Part shown: positions 1 to 8,787 of the stretch, piece after piece
How positions within the stretch are numbered: position 1 is the stretch's first letter
How the letters are laid out: each line of letters opens with the position of its first letter
DNA from: Levilactobacillus hammesii DSM 16381
GTDB lineage: Bacteria; Bacillota; Bacilli; Lactobacillales; Lactobacillaceae
Length of the DNA stretch: 38,323 nt
Direction of reading: 5' to 3'
Assembly (NCBI RefSeq): GCF_001434395.1
Contig: NZ_AZFS01000061.1
Span: forward strand, 124,470 to 162,792
Notes under the pieces: model-generated
Databases searched by the model: none
Seen by the model: the letters and a program-made list of their open reading frames with translations, nothing else
What the model was told of the DNA's origin: nothing
Made by a program: the position numbers and the translations under genes

Positions 1-378
1 AAACGGTCTTCTCCCTCGCTTTGAGCCGAAAAAATCATCGTCTCAAAGTCGCCATTTTCCAAGTAACCCACTTGGAAAATCCCACGGCTGAGCCCAAATT
101 TGGCTCACTCACGGCTCCACGGCATGTTGTCCATAACCTGGGATAAACGTTACCAGCTCAGCGATGTTCACACCAATGTCAGGGTTAAGAACTCCCTTAA
201 CCGGAGGAGGCCAGAGATGGAGGCAGCCGTGACAACGGTGTTAGCCGAGAATCGGCTTACAGCGTGGGACGCGTTTGGAGACTGTCGTTTTTTGACAGGC
301 TTCAAACCGAGCCGGAGGACCGCTTCTCAGGCCGCAGGCGATCCCCACAGCGCCGGAATCTCTGGCAGCCGCAGGTGA
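1..378. repeat. Structured intergenic repeat, copy A (5' end cut by window edge)
   Basis: This stretch matches 2708-2888 (copy B) and 21409-21860 (copy C). Copy A starts inside the element, so its left end lies outside the window. Visible stems are CTTTGAG/CTCAAAG (about 20-50), ATTTTCCAAGT/ACTTGGAAAAT (about 54-80), GGTTAAG/CTTAACC (about 182-202), CCGT/ACGG, AGCCG/CGGCT, CTGTC/GACAG inside GTTTGGAG/CTTCAAAC, and a closing stem GCCAGAGAT (210-218) with ATCTCTGGC (358-366). The same pairings occur in copy C with different bases. No convincing coding region is present: the frame at 100-378 follows the stems, has no good ribosome binding site and is not kept in copy C. The element follows the stop of the dehydrogenase gene at 427. 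Function unknown. Confidence 0.8.
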
Positions 379-426
379 CTGCGATCGACTATTTTATCAG
401 AAACATTTAGTGTTAGCTGGACATGT

Positions 427-1428
427 TTAGGCCTGAATGGCGTTGGCCGTTTGGCCCGTGGCGAAGAACTCTTGGAAGTTCTCGTAGCTGATGCGAATCA
501 TATCTTCCAGTGCCGGCTCCGTGTAAGACCCCACGTGCGGCGTAATCAGCACCTGTGGGTACGCCGCCAGTAATTGGCGCACTTCGGGATTCGGCAGGTC
601 TTCAAGGCGCGGGAACTTCTTGCCCAGAATCGCGACCTCATCCAAGATGACATCGGCACCATACCCGCTGAGTTGGCCGGACTTTAACCCTGCTAGGACG
701 GCGGGAACGCTCGCCAGTTCTCCCCTGGCCGTGTTAATTAAGACGGCACCGGGCTTCATTTGGGCGATAAAATCGGCATCGGCTAGGTTATCATTTTTGC
801 CTGGGAAATAAGGCACGTGAATCGAGACAATATCGCTTTGGGCCAGTAGGGTTGGCAAATCAACCAGCTCGATTGCCGCCTTCGCTGCGGGCGATGGGTA
901 CGGATCATAGCCCAGCACGTGGGCGCCCAAACCCTGATACAGCTTGGCCTCCGTCAACCCAATCCGGCCGGCGCCCATGATTCCCACCGTGGCCGTATGA
1001 ATTTCCTTGCTAAAGAGCGCCTTGCCAATCGTAAAGTCGGCCTGGCGCGTCTGATTAACCGCGAGATTGACGTGCCGAAACAGCGACATGCCTAGGGTAA
1101 ACGCCAGCTCGGCCACCGCGTATGGCGAGTAGCCGGGCACCCGGGCCATGGCGATGTTAAGGTCAGCGGCCGCCTGCAAATCCATGTGGTTAAAACCCAC
1201 CGAACGGGTGAAGACGGCCTTGATTCCCCAATCCGCAAATTTGGCCAAATTCTGGCGATCCACGACGCAGTTTCCCCGCACTAAAACGGCATCCGCATCG
1301 GCTGCCTCGGCCACGTTGTCGTGGGTCAAGAGGTCACGAACGAACTTCAGGTCGAAGCCAGCGGTATTTAAGCGATTGAAGTAGGGTTCCTCTAATTCAC
1401 GGACACCGTAAGCTGTAATTTTTAACAT
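427..1428 (-). CDS. D-2-hydroxyacid dehydrogenase (D-lactate dehydrogenase-like)
   Basis: A 333-residue member of the D-isomer-specific 2-hydroxyacid dehydrogenase family, which reduces 2-keto acids such as pyruvate or branched-chain keto acids to D-2-hydroxy acids with NADH in the cytosol. The Rossmann motif GAGRIG lies at 152-157 and is followed by an acidic residue at the end of the next strand (D175 in GYDPYP), which favours NAD over NADP. The expected catalytic triad is visible: R235 (NTARGE), E264 (LDE) and H298 (TPHVG). The length matches D-LDH and D-hydroxyisocaproate dehydrogenases. The start has an AGGAG site nearby. The gene lies 15 bp behind an AEC-family permease on the same strand, so the pair is probably one operon that makes and moves an organic acid. 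The exact substrate cannot be read from the sequence. Confidence 0.9.
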   Translation of the reverse strand: MLKITAYGVRELEEPYFNRLNTAGFDLKFVRDLLTHDNVAEAADADAVLVRGNCVVDRQNLAKFADWGIKAVFTRSVGFNHMDLQAAADLNIAMARVPGYSPYAVAELAFTLGMSLFRHVNLAVNQTRQADFTIGKALFSKEIHTATVGIMGAGRIGLTEAKLYQGLGAHVLGYDPYPSPAAKAAIELVDLPTLLAQSDIVSIHVPYFPGKNDNLADADFIAQMKPGAVLINTARGELASVPAVLAGLKSGQLSGYGADVILDEVAILGKKFPRLEDLPNPEVRQLLAAYPQVLITPHVGSYTEPALEDMIRISYENFQEFFATGQTANAIQA

Positions 1429-1443
1429 TTAAAACACTCCTTT

Positions 1444-2517
1444 TCAATGGAAAATCCCCAGTCCGTTGATGACCTCCATAATTGCAATCCAGATGGGCAT
1501 CATCACAACGGCGGCAATGGTTGAGATCAACGAGGCATTCGACGATAATAGGGCTTTGCGGTCAAAGCTAATGGCATAGGCCGAAACGACCGCGGCCGTT
1601 GGCGTCGCCATCATCACCACGATGGTGGCCACCGCGACATAGCTCAGTGAGAGAATGCCCGTTAGATTTAAGAGATATAGGATAATGAGGTTGAGCAGTG
1701 GCACGATAATGACCTTGTTAAACGCATAGTACCACGGTGTCTTATCCGCGGCCGCTTCCTTGATGGAAATCGATCCCAGCGTGGCCCCAATCGCTAACCA
1801 GGCCAGTGGCGAGGCGATATTTGCCAGATACGTCAACGGCTTAAAGAGCCAAAGCGCGGTCTGGTCGATCCGGTAGAAGGCCACGTGAACCATCGCCGTT
1901 CCCTGAACGCCATTGACCACGGCCGGAACGGTCACCTGGGGGACTAGGTGTTGGCCCAGCCACATGAAGAGTCCCAAGAAAGTGGCGATGACGATGGGAT
2001 TGAGGAACATCTTCTTCACGTTTTTCGCCGCCATTTTCAGGCCAGACATCTTGATGTAGGCATATGAATACAGGAAGATCCGGTAGCCGATGTTGAAGAT
2101 GGAGCTGTACATGACCCCTTTGGCTCCGTAAACAGCACCAACGATGGGGATTCCAAAGAACGTCGTCGAGCCAAAGGTGGTCAGGATTGCCAGCACCTCG
2201 CGCTCGTCCTTCACGTAGCGCTGATACAGAAACGGCGTGACAAAAATCAAGAGCACGTAGATGATGATTCCCCAAACGAGGACGCCCATTCCCTGGTGAA
2301 ACGCGGTGCTGTCCATGGGCTGCATGAAGGAATTAAACGCTAGTGCCGGAATCGCCACGGTCAGGGAGACGTTGGTTAAAACTTTACCAAAGTTCTCCCC
2401 AAAAGTCCCGTGACGCCGAAGAAAGAATCCGAGCAAAATAATAAAGATTGTCGACGTAATTGAACTAATAATGGCAGCGTTAGAAAACGTCGCTTCAACG
2501 GCTTTGAATACACTCAT
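1444..2517 (-). CDS. AEC-family permease (auxin efflux carrier / malate-lactate permease type)
   Basis: A 357-residue integral membrane protein with about ten hydrophobic segments, of the AEC family that in lactic acid bacteria includes malate and other organic-acid permeases. Supporting features are the opening segment, the internal LTNVSLTVAIPALAFNSF stretch and the C-terminal block around ATPTAAVVSAYA, which resemble the two half-domains of AEC carriers. The ATG at 2517 is chosen because GGAGG lies 8 bases upstream; a TTG five codons earlier falls on that ribosome binding site and is unlikely. The D-2-hydroxyacid dehydrogenase follows 15 bp downstream, so transport of the keto or hydroxy acid handled by that enzyme is a reasonable inference. 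The substrate is not determined. Copy B of the structured repeat lies in the upstream region. Confidence 0.87.
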   Translation of the reverse strand: MSVFKAVEATFSNAAIISSITSTIFIILLGFFLRRHGTFGENFGKVLTNVSLTVAIPALAFNSFMQPMDSTAFHQGMGVLVWGIIIYVLLIFVTPFLYQRYVKDEREVLAILTTFGSTTFFGIPIVGAVYGAKGVMYSSIFNIGYRIFLYSYAYIKMSGLKMAAKNVKKMFLNPIVIATFLGLFMWLGQHLVPQVTVPAVVNGVQGTAMVHVAFYRIDQTALWLFKPLTYLANIASPLAWLAIGATLGSISIKEAAADKTPWYYAFNKVIIVPLLNLIILYLLNLTGILSLSYVAVATIVVMMATPTAAVVSAYAISFDRKALLSSNASLISTIAAVVMMPIWIAIMEVINGLGIFH

Positions 2518-2707
2518 AACGGTTACCTCCAACGCATGAATTTAATGCCTTGGCCGTATTATTGTTCGCGCTGTCATTAAGTTATAGCTAAACCGGCTAG
2601 TTGGTTCGGTATCTTATGTCCGCTGTCACTAATCGGTTGAACCCGTTACGTCCTAAAATTGACAGTTACTAAACAGCTAGGCTACGCAACACTATAGTCC
2701 TAGCTGC

Positions 2708-2888
2708 CCGCCTTACCGTTCGCCAAATTTGGGCCGGAACACGGTGGGCAGGACGGTCCGAGCCATAGAGCGGTCTCGAACCTCGTTTTGAGCCGAAAAG
2801 TTCGCGTCTTAAAGACGCCAGTTGCTAATCGGCTCTCGCCGCTAAGCAACTCCCACGGCTGAGCCCAAATTTGGCTTCACTCACGGCT
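2708..2888. repeat. Structured intergenic repeat, copy B (first module only)
   Basis: A short form of the repeat seen at 1-378 and 21409-21860; only the left module of about 180 bp is present. Outer arms GCCAAATTTGGGC (near 2722) and GCCCAAATTTGGC (near 2862) are perfectly complementary. Inside are a UUUUGAG/CUUAAAG helix with G-U pairs and an AGTTGCT/AGCAACT helix whose bases are unlike the matching helix in copies A and C but still pair. The 645 bp gap between the permease (starts 2517) and the acetyltransferase (starts 3178) contains this element and no other recognisable gene. Its position upstream of both genes could place it in a leader, but no promoter can be tied to it. Confidence 0.78.
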
Positions 2889-3177
2889 ACGATAACCGAA
2901 ATAATTTAGTCCACTGTTGTAAGATCCTAAACAACACCCATAGTCACAGAAAAGATACCAGACGCTACAGCAACCGTACGTGTCATTTTTAAGTTGCCGA
3001 CATAAAACATCGGTGAAATTTTCTGAACTTCAAGCGCCTTCATTCGAGCGATACCTTATTGCAGCCAGCCAATGCCAATCCGCGGTTATCACCCTAATTG
3101 CCGGCAAATGGATCCCCGTTATCCCCTCGGAAAGTGGTATTCTAGAAGGTAAAATTATTTCTAATTGGAGGCTGCTT

Positions 3178-3705
3178 ATGAGCTTAGTTTATTTACGTCA
3201 CGCAACGAAGGCGGACGTTCCCGCCATTATGGAAATTATCGCCGATGCCAAGGCCCTATTGAAGGCCGATGGCAGTCCGCAGTGGCAGGATGGTTATCCC
3301 GATGAGGCCGCAATTCGTCGAGACATTATGGCCCAGCAAAGTTGGATCTTAATGGTCGATAACCAGATTGCCGGAACCGCCGCACAGGTCATTGGCGATG
3401 ATGCCAATTACCATGAAATTACGGGGACAGGTTGGCAAAATAATGACGATCCCTACGCCACTATCCACCGAATTGCCCTGAGCAAGGCCTTTGCCGGACA
3501 ACACCTGAGCCACTACTTCTTCTCTGCGCTCATCAGCACGGCCTACCAGGATGGCATCCGTAATTTCCGCATTGATACCCATCAATTGAATCAGCGCATG
3601 CAGGCCATTGCGACCAGCCTGGGCTATCAATTTCGGGGGATCGTTCACGTTGCCGAACCCGGCGACAATGCCCGGCGAGCGTATGAATTGAATCTGACTG
3701 ATTAA
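3178..3705 (+). CDS. GNAT-family N-acetyltransferase
   Basis: A 175-residue protein with the GNAT acetyltransferase layout: an N-terminal YLRHATKADVPAIMEII strand-helix, a central IHRIALSKAFAGQHLSHYFF segment corresponding to the acetyl-CoA pyrophosphate-binding turn, and the C-terminal NQRMQAIATSLGYQFRGIV helix-strand typical of motif B. Such enzymes transfer acetyl from acetyl-CoA to an amine; the acceptor cannot be predicted here. The ATG at 3178 has TGGAGG 7 bases upstream and aligns with family N-termini; the frame is open further upstream, but that part has no site and no family resemblance. It is a single-gene unit lying 159 bp before the EAL protein. Confidence 0.85.
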   Translation: MSLVYLRHATKADVPAIMEIIADAKALLKADGSPQWQDGYPDEAAIRRDIMAQQSWILMVDNQIAGTAAQVIGDDANYHEITGTGWQNNDDPYATIHRIALSKAFAGQHLSHYFFSALISTAYQDGIRNFRIDTHQLNQRMQAIATSLGYQFRGIVHVAEPGDNARRAYELNLTD

Positions 3706-3805
3706 AGCGGTATCATAGTCAGTTAGCGGACGACACCCCAAATCTGGAGTGAACAATTACTAAAGTCCTGCACCATTATGGCTGTGAATTAATTGCGGAA
3801 TGTTG

Positions 3806-3811
3806 TATAAT
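3806..3811 (+). promoter_or_regulatory. Candidate -10 box for the EAL gene
   Basis: A perfect TATAAT lies 54 bases upstream of the EAL start codon. No good -35 hexamer is visible at 16-18 bp, so this is a weak prediction. Confidence 0.35.
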
Positions 3812-3864
3812 GAGCGTTATTGTTTCACGCCCTTGCAGGCAAAGAAAGGGGATTTTCTTTTAAA

Positions 3865-4524
3865 ATGTATCGATTCTTCGTCCAACCGCAAATCAATGCG
3901 GAAACGCAAAAGTTAGCCGGCTATGAACTGTTGTTACGGTCATCTTGCCATGATTATTGGGTAACGCCTACTGATTTTACTGCGGTACCAATGGACCAGC
4001 AGGTATTATTATCTTATCAAGAGATCACGAGCATTTTAAAAGATCACCGCGATAATCCCGAAATTTCATTGAACTTAAACCGTGCCCAATTTGTGGATCG
4101 TCGGACCATTGGTCACCTGATCCACCTCAAAAAGGCCGTTAAAAATCTGAATTTAATTGTTGAACTGACTGAAGCCCCCTCACTGGAGGAGCTTCACCGG
4201 TACGTCGCCCTCTATCGTTCTTTTGATATCAAACTTAGTCTGGACGATGTCGGGACAGATAATCCGTGGTCTCAAGCCACGCAGGATGTACTGCCGTTTA
4301 TGGATAGCATCAAATTTGCCATGCAAAACTTCCGGCTACAGCATCGACAAAACGAAATGATGAAGAGCCTCAACTTCTGGCGCAAGATTGCTGACACCTA
4401 TCAGCTAGGCTTCACCCTCGAAGGTATCGAAGACAAGGGTGATGTCGCACTGGCTCAGGAATATAACGTCAAGATGGCCCAAGGTTATTATTACAGTAAG
4501 CCCGTCCCTTATGCGGCGAGCTAA
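3865..4524 (+). CDS. Standalone EAL-domain protein (putative c-di-GMP phosphodiesterase)
   Basis: A 219-residue protein that is almost entirely an EAL domain, with no sensor, GGDEF or membrane segment. EAL domains hydrolyse cyclic di-GMP using two metal ions. Divergent forms of the usual motifs are present: GYELLLR in place of ExLxR, LNLNRAQF (metal-binding Asn), IVELTEAP (Glu), KLSLDDVGT (the DD pair), DSIKFAM (Lys), LEGIED (Glu) and AQGYYYSKP (Gln). The acidic and amide ligands all appear present, so catalysis is possible, although the signature Ala is Leu and the loop-6 DFGTG is DVGTD. The ATG at 3865 is preceded by AAAGGGG about 13 bases upstream; a longer frame from 3820 lacks a site. 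It ends about 70 bp before a strong terminator and the CRISPR array. Confidence 0.82.
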   Translation: MYRFFVQPQINAETQKLAGYELLLRSSCHDYWVTPTDFTAVPMDQQVLLSYQEITSILKDHRDNPEISLNLNRAQFVDRRTIGHLIHLKKAVKNLNLIVELTEAPSLEELHRYVALYRSFDIKLSLDDVGTDNPWSQATQDVLPFMDSIKFAMQNFRLQHRQNEMMKSLNFWRKIADTYQLGFTLEGIEDKGDVALAQEYNVKMAQGYYYSKPVPYAAS

Positions 4525-4590
4525 ACCGTTTTAAATTATATTTACCTCTCATCCGCTATGATCCGCACGTCGTTAACGTATGGATCATTA

Positions 4591-4627
4591 AAAGACGGAA
4601 CTAGCAGTGTGCTGGTTCCGTCTTTTT
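4591..4627. terminator. Rho-independent terminator between EAL gene and CRISPR trailer end
   Basis: A 14-pair stem, AAAGACGGAAC with GTTCCGTCTTT plus an inner AGCA/TGCT, is followed by T5 on the plus strand and by TTTT on the minus strand. It can end the EAL transcript and also stop the leftward pre-crRNA just past the last repeat. Confidence 0.85.
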
Positions 4628-4648
4628 GTTGTGCAGTTTCGCAATCTT

Positions 4649-7600
4649 GCTCTTAACCTTACTGAATTGGCACTAATCTAAAGCATTGGCAGCCGTCCCT
4701 TCAAACGCAATGCTGCTCTTGACCTTACTGAATTGTCACTAATCTAAAGCGTCACCGATGCTGATCATAGGTGATCACCTGCTCTTGACCTTACTGAATT
4801 GTCACTAATCTAAAGCCATAGAAATGGTGAACAGGAATCTCCCCAAGCTCTTGACCTTACTGAATTGTCACTAATCTAAAGCAGTGATGGCGTACTTGGT
4901 TTTACCATCAAAGCTCTTGACCTTACTGAATTGTCACTAATCTAAAGCCTTTGGTGGACCCGCTGGGGCAGCTATCGGGCTCTTGACCTTACTGAATTGT
5001 CACTAATCTAAAGCTGTATTTCAAATATCCTCACTCCTTTCTAAGCTCTTGACCTTACTGAATTGTCACTAATCTAAAGCGCTAGTAGGTAGCAGCCTTG
5101 ACCCGGCCGCGCTCTTGACCTTACTGAATTGTCACTAATCTAAAGCGAATGCTACGGCGGGTGGAAAAACATTGTGGCTCTTGACCTTACTGAATTGTCA
5201 CTAATCTAAAGCAAACACCCTTAACACTTTCAGGTGTCATTTGCTCTTGACCTTACTGAATTGTCACTAATCTAAAGCGCGCCCATTGATTGTTACCCCC
5301 TGATCTTCGCTCTTGACCTTACTGAATTGTCACTAATCTAAAGCGATTATTAAACATCAAATCCTTGCTGTTTTGCTCTTGACCTTACTGAATTGTCACT
5401 AATCTAAAGCACGAAATACGGTACATCCCCAATTATCACGGCTCTTGACCTTACTGAATTGTCACTAATCTAAAGCCGATTAGCAAGACGTAAGGCTTCA
5501 CGCTCAGCTCTTGACCTTACTGAATTGTCACTAATCTAAAGCAGTCATTTGTCTTCCCCCTCAATCTGGTACGCTCTTGACCTTACTGAATTGTCACTAA
5601 TCTAAAGCCTGCCATAGAGCCGCCTCACCTTCCACGTGCTCTTGACCTTACTGAATTGTCACTAATCTAAAGCCAACATATTCTTTGAAGTAATCTCGGA
5701 TAAGCTCTTGACCTTACTGAATTGTCACTAATCTAAAGCTATTGTGTCGGGATATGAGGAGCAGCCAATGCTCTTGACCTTACTGAATTGTCACTAATCT
5801 AAAGCGATAAGGATATGGTACACGACGACCAATCGGCTCTTGACCTTACTGAATTGTCACTAATCTAAAGCCACTGAGTTTCCCTGACTTCCAGAGGTCA
5901 AGCTCTTGACCTTACTGAATTGTCACTAATCTAAAGCGGAAGCCTTCAACATATAGCCTTCAAGCTGGCTCTTGACCTTACTGAATTGTCACTAATCTAA
6001 AGCGACGGCTTGGTGCTTTATCCTTAACTACAAGCTCTTGACCTTACTGAATTGTCACTAATCTAAAGCCCCGTTCTTTGTCTGACAACTCATCATCAAG
6101 CTCTTGACCTTACTGAATTGTCACTAATCTAAAGCCACGTTTGGCATCTAGGTATTATCGTATGGGCTCTTGACCTTACTGAATTGTCACTAATCTAAAG
6201 CATGACATGTATGTTAATCAAAAATTAGAAAGCTCTTGACCTTACTGAATTGTCACTAATCTAAAGCCTTTCATAGCGTCTAAAACGTCTGCCGCCGGCT
6301 CTTGACCTTACTGAATTGTCACTAATCTAAAGCTATCATATTGATTCAACATCAAAATATTATGCTCTTGACCTTACTGAATTGTCACTAATCTAAAGCC
6401 GATCCCAACGAATTGAAACAAGCCGTTTTGCTCTTGACCTTACTGAATTGTCACTAATCTAAAGCATTGCGCTTGAGCATAGGCGTAGACTCGTTGCTCT
6501 TGACCTTACTGAATTGTCACTAATCTAAAGCTATATCAAGGGACTTATGACCAACTAAAGGGCTCTTGACCTTACTGAATTGTCACTAATCTAAAGCCCG
6601 TTACTACATCGATGTTAAAGATTTAGTGCTCTTGACCTTACTGAATTGTCACTAATCTAAAGCGAAACAACTGATGATGTTCCGCCTTTATCAGCTCTTG
6701 ACCTTACTGAATTGTCACTAATCTAAAGCGCTCTTGTCGCTGTTGCTCCAAATCATCGGGCTCTTGACCTTACTGAATTGTCACTAATCTAAAGCACGCT
6801 ACGTATGGGCTTAAGCAAGCTCTTAGCTCTTGACCTTACTGAATTGTCACTAATCTAAAGCAAGCCGCAAATCAGCCGCGGCCAAAATCACGCTCTTGAC
6901 CTTACTGAATTGTCACTAATCTAAAGCCCGCGCGGGAAAGAATATCAATCAGTGGTAGCTCTTGACCTTACTGAATTGTCACTAATCTAAAGCTACAGCT
7001 GAAGTCCAACTAGGTACCGAAAGGCTCTTGACCTTACTGAATTGTCACTAATCTAAAGCTGGCTTTAAGAGCAACAATGTCCCGGACTGGCTCTTGACCT
7101 TACTGAATTGTCACTAATCTAAAGCAATTTCTTTTGTGTATTCTTCTCGAACTTTGCTCTTGACCTTACTGAATTGTCACTAATCTAAAGCACTTCACAA
7201 TCTAAATCTGTCTAAATCGCGCTCTTGACCTTACTGAATTGTCACTAATCTAAAGCTGTGGGGATAGGCTTTTTTGAGTTGCTAATGCTCTTGACCTTAC
7301 TGAATTGTCACTAATCTAAAGCAACTGTATTATCAATGCTTGCTGGTAGTGCGCTCTTGACCTTACTGAATTGTCACTAATCTAAAGCTGAAATTGTTGT
7401 AGGCTTCTTCTGAAATAAGCTCTTGACCTTACTGAATTGTCACTAATCTAAAGCTGCTTAACAGGTATTTATATGAAATTATCTGCTCTTGACCTTACTG
7501 AATTGTCACTAATCTAAAGCTTCAATTCTAACCAGGAGTATCAAATGCCTGCTCTTGACCTTACTGAATTGTCACTAATCTAAAGCTCATAGCTAGGTGA

Positions 7601-7784
7601 TTTTAAGTCGCTCATTGCTCTTGACCTTACTGAATTGTCACTAATCTAAAGCCAACGTACAACTATTGTACAACCATGATTTGCTCTTGACCTTACTGAA
7701 TTGTCACTAATCTAAAGCAGGGGACTGACTAGCAAAACCAGGAATCGTGCTCTTGACCTTACTGAATTGTCACTAATCTAAAGC
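4649..7784 (-). CRISPR. Type II-A CRISPR array, 48 repeats and 47 spacers
   Basis: A 36 bp repeat (plus strand begins GCTCTTGACC, ends CTAATCTAAAGC) recurs at a 66 bp period. I counted 48 repeats and 47 distinct spacers: 45 of 30 bp and two of 29 bp (5609-5637 and 7192-7220). All repeats are identical except the leftmost (4649-4684), which has two substitutions (TTAACC and TTGGCAC). A decayed repeat marks the trailer, so the leader and newest spacers are at the right end beside csn2. The crRNA sense is the minus strand: the repeat then begins GCTTTAGA, like the GTTTTAGA of other type II-A repeats, and is complementary to the tracrRNA at 9730-9765. I saw no spacer repeated in the array and no evident match elsewhere in the window. 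Confidence 0.98.
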
Positions 7785-7819
7785 CGTCATTTTCACATTA
7801 ATATCTCATCGGTTAGGAA
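7785..7819 (-). promoter_or_regulatory. Short putative CRISPR leader
   Basis: Only 35 bp separate the newest repeat (ends 7784) from the csn2 stop codon (7820). Read on the minus strand the segment ends GTGAAAATGACG directly before the repeat. Type II-A leaders normally place integration signals here; with so little room, any promoter or longer leader would overlap the 3' end of csn2. No convincing promoter was found. Confidence 0.5.
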
Positions 7820-8485
7820 CTACCAGAGAACAAAGTCACTATCAATGTAGTGATAGTCACAATCAGTGAAATATTCTTTTCGTTGGCTAGATGAAAATTC
7901 AATTAGAAGCAGTGGCAAATCAGTGTTAGCCATAAATCTCACCAACGATTGAAGTTGGCTGACCTGGAGATAATGGCTAACATTAGTCAAAACGAGCATA
8001 CGTTTATCATTTAACTCGATAAGCACCTTAATTAGTGATTCAATTATAGCATAGGCATTATCTACAGGACCTGTCGTAACTTGAATGCCACTGAATTTGA
8101 CTAACTTGGCTAACTCTGGTATTTCTGGCATTTCCAAAGGTACATCCATCAAGTAGCTATCTTCCAATAGCTTCGATAACAGTTCTCGCAAACCATCGGA
8201 TAGCGCAACAACTTGATCATCCGCAAGCAGTTTAATTAGCTGCGTTTGTAACTTGCGTTGAAATAGACTATTTAAGTCCACTGTTAACATAGGATCCCCA
8301 TACCATTGCGCCCCATTTTTCACAGTAACCGAATCAAAGCTATCATCACTCAGCTTCACCGTATCCAGTTTATCTTGAAAGCCTAATGAAAGGTCTTGAT
8401 AGATACGCTGAACAGCAGTATCAACAACTGTAACTTTACTGGAGCGAACAGCAAATGGTGGAAAACTATAATACGCAAAGTTCAT
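7820..8485 (-). CDS. csn2: CRISPR-associated protein Csn2
   Basis: A 221-residue protein at the standard position after cas2 and next to the array. Csn2 forms a ring-shaped tetramer that slides on DNA ends and is needed for spacer acquisition together with Cas1, Cas2 and Cas9; its presence defines subtype II-A. The length fits the short Csn2 class. Features in line with the family are the MNFAYYSFPPF opening, the central helical region (about 85-125) and the C-terminal RMLVLTNVSHYLQVSQLQSL segment before LPLLLIEF, which resembles the degenerate P-loop-like fold of Csn2. The start overlaps the cas2 stop by 4 bp (ATGA), so the two are translationally coupled. Similarity here is by position and general pattern; Csn2 sequences are poorly conserved. 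Confidence 0.93.
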   Translation of the reverse strand: MNFAYYSFPPFAVRSSKVTVVDTAVQRIYQDLSLGFQDKLDTVKLSDDSFDSVTVKNGAQWYGDPMLTVDLNSLFQRKLQTQLIKLLADDQVVALSDGLRELLSKLLEDSYLMDVPLEMPEIPELAKLVKFSGIQVTTGPVDNAYAIIESLIKVLIELNDKRMLVLTNVSHYLQVSQLQSLVRFMANTDLPLLLIEFSSSQRKEYFTDCDYHYIDSDFVLW

Positions 8486-8787
8486 ATCATAATCGTCCTT
8501 TCGGCAGAATTTAAAATATCGTGACTTGGTTCACCCGAAATAAAATGCATTGCCTGATACTGTTTTTCCGTTAACATAACCGCTTGTACTAAACCGTCCT
8601 TCGGGGCAATCGCCCCAACCCGTTTTTCAATGGCTTTGGCGTTCTTCGAATCAGGACACACTCGCACATAAACTGAAAATTGCATCATCAGAAATCCTTC
8701 AGAAATTAACGCTTTACGAAACTTACGATAATTTCGACGATTCTCACTACTAGTCATCGGTAGATCAAACATAATCATTAATCGCAT
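8482..8787 (-). CDS. cas2: CRISPR-associated endoribonuclease-like Cas2
   Basis: A 101-residue Cas2, the small dimeric subunit of the Cas1-Cas2 integrase that inserts new spacers at the leader end. The N-terminal beta-strand RLMIMFDLPM carries the conserved Asp (D8), followed by the SSENRRNYRKFRKALISEGFL helix and the MQFSVYVRVC strand usual for type II-A Cas2. I chose the ATG at 8787 because a GAGG lies 9 bases upstream and the protein then begins MRLMIMFDLP as in homologues; an ATG at 8802 would add five residues. The start lies 23 bp inside the end of cas1, and the stop overlaps csn2 by 4 bp, so cas1-cas2-csn2 are tightly coupled. Confidence 0.96.
   Translation of the reverse strand: MRLMIMFDLPMTSSENRRNYRKFRKALISEGFLMMQFSVYVRVCPDSKNAKAIEKRVGAIAPKDGLVQAVMLTEKQYQAMHFISGEPSHDILNSAERTIMI

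Noticed and set aside
100-378. Open frame of 92 codons inside repeat copy A
   Set aside because: It follows the stems of the structured element, has no good ribosome binding site and has no conserved counterpart in copy C.
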